Shown in pieces: positions 1 through 5,247 of a stretch of DNA of 13,177 nt. A program made the position numbers and the translations under genes. The stretch comes from DASXTS01 sp036505275 (GTDB taxonomy: Bacteria; Actinomycetota; Actinomycetes; Mycobacteriales; Pseudonocardiaceae): the NCBI GenBank assembly GCA_036505275.1, contig DASXTS010000340.1, forward strand, positions 1-13,177, read 5' to 3'. The notes below the pieces were generated by a model that saw only the letters and a program-made list of their open reading frames with translations, did no database searches and was not told where the DNA came from. The first letter of the stretch is position 1. Every line of letters begins with the position of its first letter.

Positions 1-2
1 TA

Positions 3-296
3 CCGGAGGAGCAGCGCAACACGAGATCGGCCATCGAGGACCCGGACGGGCACGGCCCACGGCTGTTCTTCCAGCAGGTGCCGGAGGACAAGGTCGCCAA
101 GAACCGCGTCCACCTCGACGTCCGTGCGGCTCCCGGACTGCTGGGAGAGGAGCGGATGGCGGCGCTGGAGGTCGAGTGCGATCGGCTCGTCGCGCTGGGA
201 GCGACGCGGGTACGTCGCTACGAGCCCGCTCCCCCGATGAGCGCCGGCTTCATCGTGATGACCGACCCCGAGGGCAACGAGTTCTGCCTGGACTGA
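3..296 (+). CDS. VOC-family (glyoxalase-like) protein, C-terminal part
   Basis: The reading frame is open from the left edge to a TGA at 294-296; the true start lies outside the window. The visible part carries IEDPDGHGPRLFFQQVPEDK, then NRVHLDV, then DPEGNEFCLD at the C-terminus. This is the order of strands in the second half of a VOC (glyoxalase/bleomycin-resistance/dioxygenase) fold. H near 'RVHLDV' and E in 'EGNEFC' sit where this superfamily places metal or active-site residues. The subgroup resembles the stand-alone glyoxalase-like proteins common in actinomycetes, whose substrates are mostly unknown. The fragment looks intact to its end, unlike the remnants downstream. Family assignment is fairly sure; function is not predicted. 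Confidence 0.8.
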   Translation, partial: PEEQRNTRSAIEDPDGHGPRLFFQQVPEDKVAKNRVHLDVRAAPGLLGEERMAALEVECDRLVALGATRVRRYEPAPPMSAGFIVMTDPEGNEFCLD

Positions 297-299
297 CAC

Positions 300-614
300 A
301 GCTCAGGCCGACGCGACCCGATAGCGGTCGTGGCCATGTCGATGCCGCCTATGCCGCCGGAATACGTGTGCCGGGATCTCGCGGCCGGACTCTGGGAGCT
401 CCTGCTCGTCGCAGGCCGCCGGTACAGCCTCGTCCCCACGCGGGCCAACGGTCAGCCTGCGTTCGGCGCGTAGGTCCTCGGACCCGACGGGGCTCGCCAC
501 GGGACCGGCCTGTTCGCTGTCACGCTCGCCGGCGACCGCATCTGCGCGATGACCCGCTTCGAGACCAGCGTGTTCGCGTGGTTCGGCCTGCCCCTGTCAC
601 TTCCCGGACAGTAG
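300..614 (+). pseudogene. Remnant of SnoaL-tailed RNA polymerase sigma factor (SigJ/ECF-like), C-terminal part only
   Basis: Translation in the frame of 336-614 gives 'MPPMPPEYV', then 'AGRRYSLVPTRANGQPAFGA', an in-frame TAG at 471-473, then 'LGPDGARHGTGLFAVTLAGD' and 'MTRFETSVFAWFGLPLSLP' before the TAG at 612-614. From memory of the family, this is the C-terminal SnoaL-like half of actinobacterial sigma factors of the SigJ or ECF41/ECF56 kind ('PTRANGQPAFG...LTLAGDRI..LTRF...FGLP'). The sigma-2 and sigma-4 DNA-binding domains that should precede it are absent; only a few codons separate it from the VOC stop. The internal stop replaces a position that is normally aromatic (FGxY). With no promoter-binding domains and an internal stop it should be non-functional. 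Confidence 0.65.
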
Positions 615-771
615 GCAGCCCTGGGGCCGGCCGCTCCGTTCGCGGCGTCGTTGGCGTGTAGGGCGGTGCTCGGCCACCGCCAGGAGTAGGTGACCAGCGC
701 GAGTTTGAGTGCATACCCGGCCGATGGCGAGGACGCGTGGCAGGCAAAGGTGAGGTCACGTGAATCCGCGC

Positions 772-832
772 CGTGAACGCGACGTCAGTCAGGTTCGCCG
801 CCGATCACCACCGGACTGGTGTCGCGTTCACG
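772..832. repeat. Inverted repeat with 19-bp arms
   Basis: The left arm CGTGAACGCGACGTCAGTC (772-790) pairs with GACTGGTGTCGCGTTCACG (814-832): 17 of 19 positions are complementary, the outer 12 perfectly, across a 23-nt loop. It lies in the roughly 250-bp stretch between the sigma-factor remnant and the MFS remnant, where I see no gene. It could be a terminator of a lost gene, an operator, or the collapsed end of a mobile element; no transposase or target duplication was recognised. Confidence 0.6.
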
Positions 833-866
833 CGGTGGCGGATGTCTACCGCGGTCGGTGACCCCG

Positions 867-1139
867 CGGATGTCCCGGCTCGGCGGCGCGTTCGGAGTCG
901 CGCTGGCTGCCACCGTGCTCGCCACCCACGGCAGCTACCGATCACCGGACCTGTTCGCGCACGGCTACCGAGCCGCCCTATGGCTCACCGCCGGCCTGAC
1001 CCTCGTCGGAATCGCCACTGCTACCGCCCTGCCGCGCCGCGAAGCCCCAACCCGCGCGACCACCGCACCCCACCTGAACCAACCGCGGCCGCAGCGCTCA
1101 ATTCCACGTCAGTCCGGTGTCTACACCGGCGGCAACTGA
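867..1139 (+). pseudogene. C-terminal remnant of an MFS drug exporter (DHA2/EmrB-QacA-like)
   Basis: From about 870 the frame reads 'MSRLGGAFGVALAATVLATH', then a periplasmic-like loop 'GSYRSPDLFAHGYRAALW', a second hydrophobic stretch 'LTAGLTLVGIATATALPRRE', and a Pro/Arg-rich tail to TGA 1137-1139. In 14-TM DHA2 transporters 'RQLGGAFGVA' opens the penultimate helix and 'LPRR' follows the last one, so only about the final two of fourteen membrane segments remain. The frame continues upstream to ATG 819 but that extension has no MFS character. No ribosome binding site is evident. I call it a decayed 3' fragment rather than a small membrane protein, though expression cannot be excluded. Confidence 0.65.
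1114..1129. promoter_or_regulatory. Short palindrome CCGGTGT-CT-ACACCGG
   Basis: Seven-base arms with a 2-nt centre overlap the end of the MFS remnant and lie about 35 bp upstream of the TTG start of the DHFR-like fragment. The size and position suit a dimeric-repressor operator for the downstream gene, but no regulator or promoter boxes were identified. Confidence 0.3.
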
Positions 1140-1164
1140 CACAACCGATCAAGGAGAACTGCAA

Positions 1165-1350
1165 TTGGGAAGGATCGTGATCACCACAAACCTCTCGCTC
1201 GACGGAGTCGTCCAAGACCCGGACGGGCAGGAGGGCTCTGGGCGGGGCGGCTGGTTCGATCAGTTTGGCGGCCAGGACCGTGAAGCGTGGGCCAAGCTCG
1301 AGACCGACGAGGCGCTTGGTGATGTCCGCGCTGTCTGCCGGCGGCGCCTA
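1165..1350 (+). pseudogene. Truncated RibD-C/dihydrofolate-reductase-like protein
   Basis: A good ribosome binding site (AAGGAG, 1151-1156) precedes TTG 1165. Translation gives 'GRIVITTNLSLDGVVQDPDG', 'GGWFDQFGGQDREAWAKLET' and 'DEALGDVRAVCRRRLT'. This matches the first part of actinobacterial 'dihydrofolate reductase family' proteins (RibD C-terminal fold): first strand, 'SLDGVVQ', and a degraded form of the 'lLGRRTY' segment. Similarity stops near 1350, where about 130 further residues are expected. The frame continues to 1494 only by reading antisense through the 3' end of the acyl-CoA dehydrogenase gene, ending at 1359 on the other strand. The start signals look healthy, so the truncation is probably recent. 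A hybrid peptide of about 110 residues could still be made. Confidence 0.7.
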
Positions 1351-1358
1351 ACGCCCAG

Positions 1359-2579
1359 CTACTTCAGCTCGGCGCTGGTCTTGCCGAGCAGGCGGCGGGC
1401 GATGACGAGCTGCTGGATCTGCTGGGTGCCCTCGAAGATGTCCAGGATCTTGGCGTCGCGGGCCCACTTTTCCAGCAGCTCGCGCTCGCCGTAGCCGACC
1501 GCGCCGGCGAGCTCGACGCATTGCAGCGTGATGTCGGTGGCGACCCGGCCGGCCTTGGCCTTGGCCATCGAGGCCTGCAGCGAGTTGGGCCGGCCGTTGT
1601 CCGCCAGCCAGGCGGCCCGCAGGGTGAGCAGGTAGGCGGCCTCCCAGTCGGACTCCAGGGCGAGCAGCGCGGCGGCCGCGGCGTGCTGCGTGTGCGGGGG
1701 CCGCGCGTAGTCGACTTCGACGCCGGCGTCGCGCAGCAGGGCGCGGGTCAGCTCCAGCGCGGCGCGGGCCACCCCGGCGGCCATGGCGGCGACCAGGGGG
1801 CGGGTGTTGTCGAAGGTCTGCATGACGCCGGCGAAGCCCTGCTCGATCTCGTCGATCTCCGGCGTGCCGAGGAGGTTCTCCGTCGGCACTCGACAGCCGG
1901 CGAGATGCAGGGTGGCGGTGTCGGAAGCGCGGATGCCGAGCTTGTCCTCGCAGCCGACGACGGTGAGCCCCGGGGTGCCTTTCTCGACGATGAACGGCTT
2001 GATGGCCGCGCGGCCCCTGGCGCGGTCCAGGGTCGCCCACACCACGACGGCGTCGGCCCGCTGGCCGGCCGTCACAAAGATCTTCTCGCCCGTCAGCACG
2101 TAGTGGTCGCCGTCCAGGCGCGCGGTGGTGGTGATGGCCGCCGAGTCGGAGCCGCAGCTCGGTTCGGTGATCGCCATGGCCGCCCACTTGCCGGCGAATC
2201 GGTTCCGCTGCTGGGCGGTGCCCAGGGAAGCGATGGCCGCGTTGCCCAGGCCCTGCCGCGGCATGGCGAGCAGCAGTCCGACGTCGCCCCAGCTCATCTC
2301 GATGATGGACAGCACGCTGGACAGGTTGGTGCCATTACGAACCGGGTCGGCACCGGTGGTTGAGGTTGGCGCGCGCCGTGCCCCCACGACACCCGCCCCG
2401 CTGCCCCGTCCGGAGGCCCGCATACCGTCCACGATGGCTGCGAACATGTCCAGCTCACGCGGATAGCTGTGCTCGGCCAGGTCGTACTTTCGGGAGATCG
2501 GCCGGAACACCTCGGCGGCGGCCTGCTGGGCCAGCCGGACGAGCTCGGCGAACTTCCGCGGCACCTCGAGGTTGATCAT
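1359..2579 (-). CDS. Acyl-CoA dehydrogenase (FadE24-like subunit)
   Basis: A 406-residue flavoenzyme for alpha,beta-dehydrogenation of an acyl-CoA thioester. Landmarks: 'IEMSWGDVGLLLAMPRQGLG' (93-112), the flavin loop 'AMAITEPSCGSDSA' (about 134-147), 'GEKIFVTAG' (164-172), 'KLGIRASDT' (213-221), 'FDNTRPLVAAMAAG' (256-269), and 'ARDAKILDIFEGTQQIQQL' (373-391), where the Glu of 'FEGT' (E383) is at the catalytic-base position. Length is usual for the family. It resembles, from memory, mycobacterial FadE24 (Rv3139), which sits beside a second dehydrogenase, FadE23. Residues 54-84 are Gly/Ala/Thr-rich. Start ATG 2579 shares its A with the TGA of the upstream dehydrogenase (TGATG), so the two are translationally coupled. 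Substrate is unknown. It ends beside the truncated DHFR-like gene on the opposite strand. Confidence 0.9.
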   Translation of the reverse strand: MINLEVPRKFAELVRLAQQAAAEVFRPISRKYDLAEHSYPRELDMFAAIVDGMRASGRGSGAGVVGARRAPTSTTGADPVRNGTNLSSVLSIIEMSWGDVGLLLAMPRQGLGNAAIASLGTAQQRNRFAGKWAAMAITEPSCGSDSAAITTTARLDGDHYVLTGEKIFVTAGQRADAVVVWATLDRARGRAAIKPFIVEKGTPGLTVVGCEDKLGIRASDTATLHLAGCRVPTENLLGTPEIDEIEQGFAGVMQTFDNTRPLVAAMAAGVARAALELTRALLRDAGVEVDYARPPHTQHAAAAALLALESDWEAAYLLTLRAAWLADNGRPNSLQASMAKAKAGRVATDITLQCVELAGAVGYGERELLEKWARDAKILDIFEGTQQIQQLVIARRLLGKTSAELK

Positions 2580-3790
2580 CAGACCAGCATCCCGCCCTCC
2601 ATCAGCCCGACGGCTCGCAGGTCGCGGTACCAGCGCTGCACCGGCTGCTCCTTGACGTACCCGTGGCCGCCGAGCAGCTGAACACCGTGGTTGCCGATCG
2701 CCATGCCGTGGTGGGAGCACAGCCGGCGCGCCAGCGCGACCTCGCGGGCGAACGGGCGGCCCTGCGCGGCGCGGGCCGCCGCGCGGTAGGTGACCAGGCG
2801 CATGCCGTCCAGCTCGATGGCCATGTCGGCCACCGCGAACGCGACCGACTGCCGGTGGCTGATCGGCTCGCCGAACGCGTGCCGCTGATTGACGTAGGGA
2901 ATGACGTGGTCGAGCACGGCCTGCGCGGTGCCGACGGCGAGCGCGCACCAGCCCAGCCTGGCCAGCGCGACGCACTCGGCGTACCCGGCGCCGGAGTCAT
3001 CGTCGTCGCCGAGGCGTGCGGTGGCCGGCAGGCGCAGACCGTCGAGCACCAGTCGACCCATGCCAGCGGCCCGCAGGCCCATGGCCGGCTCGGGCTCGAC
3101 GGTGAGCCCGAGCGTGTCCGACTCGATCACGAACAGCGCCGGCCCCTCGTCGGGCACGGCAGCCGCCACGACGAACAGTTCAGCGTCCGCGGCGCGCGGC
3201 ACCAGCGACTTGACCCCGTCGAGGGTGTAGCCGCCTCGCGCCGTGCGGCGTGCGGCGGTCCGGGGCTGTGCCGGGTCGAAGAGCGGCCGCGGTTCGAGGA
3301 TGGCCAGGGCCGCGGCCGGCACGTCGTTGCCGACGAAGGGCGGCAGATAGGTGGCCTGCTGGTGCTCGTCGCCCCACAGGGTGAGCGCGGTGCTCACCGC
3401 GGCCGGCGCCAGGCACGCCACGGCCAGCCCCATGTCGCCATGCGCGAGCGCCTCGGCGACGAGCACGTTCGTCACCTGGGAGCGCTCGCTACCGGCGCCG
3501 CCCAGCCGCTCGGGCACGCCGATCATGGTCAGGCCGAGTTCCGCACTCTTCTCGAGCAGGCCGACGGGACCGTGGCAGTGCGCGTCGGCCTCGGCGGCGG
3601 CCGGGCGCAGCTGCTCGGCGGCGAACTCGGCCGCTATCTGCTGCATCATGCGCTGGTCTTCGGTCGGCGTGAGGTCGAAGAGGTCGCCACCCGGCGCTGC
3701 CGGCGGGCGGACCGGCGCGGCCAGCCGCCGCGCCATGCCGACACCGAGCGGATCACGCCGGCGGCGCCCGCCGTCCTGCCTGGTCACCAC
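2579..3790 (-). CDS. Acyl-CoA dehydrogenase (second subunit, FadE23-like)
   Basis: A 403-residue acyl-CoA dehydrogenase. The conserved part begins at 'LFDLTPTEDQRMMQQIAAEF' (about 37-56) after a basic, Pro-rich N-terminal extension. Family landmarks: 'MGLRAAGMGRLVLDGLRLP' (237-255), 'NQRHAFGEPISHRQ' (301-314, with R303 and the FG of the flavin/tetramer motif), 'QLLGGHGYVKEQPVQRWYRD' (371-390) and 'LMEGG' with E398 at the catalytic-base position. The usual 'TEPxxGSD' flavin loop is replaced by 'LEPRPLFDPAQP' (165-176), so flavin or substrate contacts in this chain may differ. The GTG at 3790 has GAGG 6 nt upstream; GTG 3787 is an equally possible start. It is the first gene of a two-gene operon, and the pair may form a heteromer. 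Confidence 0.87.
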   Translation of the reverse strand: MVTRQDGGRRRRDPLGVGMARRLAAPVRPPAAPGGDLFDLTPTEDQRMMQQIAAEFAAEQLRPAAAEADAHCHGPVGLLEKSAELGLTMIGVPERLGGAGSERSQVTNVLVAEALAHGDMGLAVACLAPAAVSTALTLWGDEHQQATYLPPFVGNDVPAAALAILEPRPLFDPAQPRTAARRTARGGYTLDGVKSLVPRAADAELFVVAAAVPDEGPALFVIESDTLGLTVEPEPAMGLRAAGMGRLVLDGLRLPATARLGDDDDSGAGYAECVALARLGWCALAVGTAQAVLDHVIPYVNQRHAFGEPISHRQSVAFAVADMAIELDGMRLVTYRAAARAAQGRPFAREVALARRLCSHHGMAIGNHGVQLLGGHGYVKEQPVQRWYRDLRAVGLMEGGMLV

Positions 3791-3801
3791 GTCGGCCCTC
3801 G

Positions 3802-3850
3802 CCCTACTCCCCGGTAATTAGCGTAGGTACTCATGAGTAGGGTCGCTACT
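3802..3850. promoter_or_regulatory. Dyad-rich regulatory region upstream of the acyl-CoA dehydrogenase operon
   Basis: Three dyads overlap between the toxin stop and the dehydrogenase start. TACTCATGAGTA (3828-3839) is a perfect 12-bp palindrome. CCCTACTC (3802-3809) pairs with GAGTAGGG (3835-3842). AGTAG (3836-3840) pairs with CTACT (3846-3850). The region should hold the dehydrogenase promoter, and a 12-bp palindrome is in the size range of TetR-family fatty-acid-regulator sites; that link is inference. The last dyad covers the toxin stop codon. I could not assign convincing -35/-10 boxes. Confidence 0.45.
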
Positions 3851-4238
3851 GCGCCGGCCAGGTGATGGTGGCGCGGTTGTCGTAGAGCACAGCGACCCAC
3901 GGGCCGGGGCGGTCGGCGGCCAGCCGCTGCATGGACGGCTGCAGCGCGAGCACCCGCCGCGCCTGCTCGGCGACCGGCAGGACGTGCCGCGGGAAGCAGA
4001 AGACCTGCAGCCGGACCGCCACGATGGCGTCCCGCTTGGCGCGCAGGAAATGGATGGAGTCGTCCGCGGTGACGGCCACCCGCCGGCGGGCGCCGGCCCA
4101 GCGGATCCAGTCGACGTCGGACCGCTCGGCGGCGCCGATGCCCCAGACGTCGGCCATGGTCGTCACCTCCAGCCCGCCGGCCCGCAACTGCTCGACGAAC
4201 CGCCGACCGTGCGTGCGGTCCACCGCGAGGCGGATCAT
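3846..4238 (-). CDS. VapC45-like PIN-domain ribonuclease toxin
   Basis: A 130-residue protein of the compact PIN-like type ('MIRLAVDRTHGRRFVEQLRAG' style start). Acidic residues fall where PIN nucleases coordinate Mg2+: D7 after the first strand, D41/D43 in 'RSDVDWIRWA', and D59/D60 in 'AVTADDSIHFL'. The 'lTaDdDF'-like block and later 'VFCFPRHVLPVAEQARRVL' match the VapC45/DUF5615-type PIN group better than classical VapC. The toxin would cleave RNA when released from its antitoxin. Start ATG 4238 overlaps the antitoxin TGA (ATGA), typical of coupled toxin-antitoxin translation, and the domain order of the partner supports the pairing. RNA target is unknown. The motif assignment is from memory of families. 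Confidence 0.8.
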   Translation of the reverse strand: MIRLAVDRTHGRRFVEQLRAGGLEVTTMADVWGIGAAERSDVDWIRWAGARRRVAVTADDSIHFLRAKRDAIVAVRLQVFCFPRHVLPVAEQARRVLALQPSMQRLAADRPGPWVAVLYDNRATITWPAQ

Positions 4239-4906
4239 GCGGCGGCCCGCTCGGCGCCGAGCACGCGTACCGCGGCGTTCACCTCGGCGAGGCTCAGCTC
4301 GTAGTCGTACGCGATGTCCTCTTTGGTCTCTCCGGCGAGGAGCAGCCGCATGATGTCCAGCACGCGGACCTTGGTCCGGACGAACACCGGCTGGCCGTAG
4401 CCATACCGCGGGTCGAGCACCACCTCGGCGCCGTGCCGGGCGTACGACCGCAAGGTCAGCCGCTTCGGGCTGCCGTCCGGCTCCCACTCGAAGTACCGGA
4501 CGTGGTCGTCCACGATGATCGGCAGCACGGCTTGGCCGTCCACGACCCGCTCCCACCTGGGCGTGCCGAGGTGCTGCGCCTCGGGCCGCGAGAGGTCGCG
4601 CAGCAGCGCCACTCCGTCGGTGGCCAGCCGCTGCGAGAGCAGCGCGAACGGCCCGAACTCCGCGCTCAGCCGGCGCACCGCACGCCGGATCTCCAGACCG
4701 TGCAGACCCCAGCCGCGCAGCCCGTGCAGCACCTGCGCCTCGGCGACGGCCACCAGTGGCATGGTCGGCTGGAACCGCCCGGTGGAGGCCACCGAATGCA
4801 GTAGCCCGGCGGCCGCCCACTCGCCGATCGTGGTGCGCGGGATGGCCAGGTGCATCGCCGCCTGGGCGGCCGTCAGCAGCGGTTCGGCAAACCGCTGGCC
4901 GTCCAC
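4235..4906 (-). CDS. VapB45-like antitoxin with N-terminal HTH and C-terminal DUF433
   Basis: A 223-residue protein with two modules. Residues 10-38 ('LLTAAQAAMHLAIPRTTIGE' onward) form a MerR/VapB45-like helix-turn-helix. Residues about 161-218 form a DUF433 module ('VLDPRYGYGQPVFVRTKVRV', then 'LLLAGETKEDIAYDYELSLA'). This architecture and length match the antitoxin of the mycobacterial VapBC45 system (Rv2018-like). It should bind and neutralise the following PIN toxin and repress their shared promoter. The start is GTG 4906, the farthest possible in the frame. No ribosome binding site precedes it, but CATACT lies 7 nt before the start, so a leaderless transcript is possible. It is divergent from a ribbon-helix-helix gene across 54 bp. 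Confidence 0.8.
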   Translation of the reverse strand: MDGQRFAEPLLTAAQAAMHLAIPRTTIGEWAAAGLLHSVASTGRFQPTMPLVAVAEAQVLHGLRGWGLHGLEIRRAVRRLSAEFGPFALLSQRLATDGVALLRDLSRPEAQHLGTPRWERVVDGQAVLPIIVDDHVRYFEWEPDGSPKRLTLRSYARHGAEVVLDPRYGYGQPVFVRTKVRVLDIMRLLLAGETKEDIAYDYELSLAEVNAAVRVLGAERAAA

Positions 4907-4937
4907 ATCGTCAAGTATGACCGGGTGCGCACGCCTT

Positions 4938-4958
4938 CCTAGGTTACTAGCTTACTAG
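4938..4958. promoter_or_regulatory. Three CTAG boxes at exact 8-bp spacing (probable operator)
   Basis: CTAG occurs at 4939-4942, 4947-4950 and 4955-4958, i.e. CTAG-N4-CTAG-N4-CTAG, with TTACTAG itself directly repeated (4944-4950, 4952-4958). CTAG is normally rare in bacterial genomes. Short boxes in tandem at about one helical-turn fraction are typical of ribbon-helix-helix repressors, for example the 8-bp met boxes of MetJ. The array ends 2 bp before the ATG of the ribbon-helix-helix gene and lies in the promoter region of the divergent vapBC45-like operon, so one protein could control both. Confidence 0.5.
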
Positions 4959-4960
4959 AC

Positions 4961-5125
4961 ATGGCGAACGACCAGGCGCCGGACAAGGCGCAGTTCAACG
5001 TCTACCTGCCGCGGGAGCTGATCCGCCGGATCAAGCACGACTCCGTTGACTCCGGTCTGTCGCTGTCGGCCTATGTCGAGCGGGTCCTGCGCGCCCACCT
5101 GGACCGAGAGCATGACCGACGATGA
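4961..5125 (+). CDS. Small ribbon-helix-helix (CopG/Arc-like) protein
   Basis: A 54-residue protein from ATG 4961 to TGA 5123-5125. Its core 'QFNVYLPRELIRRIKHDSVD' followed by 'SGLSLSAYVERVLRAHLD' has the beta strand (about 11-17) and two helices (about 18-30 and 33-48) of a ribbon-helix-helix DNA-binding dimer; N13 and Y15 would face DNA. The codon pattern (G/C in nearly every third position) supports a real gene despite the length. No Shine-Dalgarno sequence precedes the ATG, so translation is likely leaderless. It may be an orphan antitoxin or regulator, transcribed divergently from the VapBC45-like pair, with phased CTAG boxes directly upstream. Confidence 0.8.
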   Translation: MANDQAPDKAQFNVYLPRELIRRIKHDSVDSGLSLSAYVERVLRAHLDREHDRR

Positions 5126-5209
5126 GAGTGGATGGACAGCCCGCGATGCCCTGGGACGCCCGTCAGGATGACGGATGTGTACAGCGCGTACCCGGATTGC
5201 CACACTCCG

Positions 5210-5247
5210 ACGTGATCAGTTGTTCACGCGCAATGGGGTGATCACGT
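5210..5247. promoter_or_regulatory. 9-bp inverted repeat over the start of the secreted hydrolase gene
   Basis: ACGTGATCA (5210-5218) and TGATCACGT (5239-5247) are perfect inverse complements separated by 20 nt; the right arm includes the GTG start proposed for the glycosyl hydrolase. The arms are spaced about three helical turns centre to centre, so a regulator could bind both half-sites or each arm separately. No candidate regulator is adjacent apart from the ribbon-helix-helix protein. Confidence 0.4.

Noticed and set aside
176..661. 161-residue plus-strand frame over the VOC end and sigma remnant
   Set aside because: Arg/Pro-rich out-of-frame translation; the two other frames give recognisable families.
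2663..3817. 384-residue plus-strand open frame opposite the second acyl-CoA dehydrogenase
   Set aside because: No family features; a shadow of the dehydrogenase codons.
5175..5237. Upstream ATG of the GHL10 hydrolase with AGGA 6 nt before it
   Set aside because: The extension lacks codon bias and would place more than 30 residues before the signal peptide hydrophobic core; kept as an alternative start only.
5122..5241. 39-codon frame starting in an ATGA overlap with the ribbon-helix-helix stop
   Set aside because: Weak third-position G/C bias, no ribosome binding site of its own, and no recognisable sequence.
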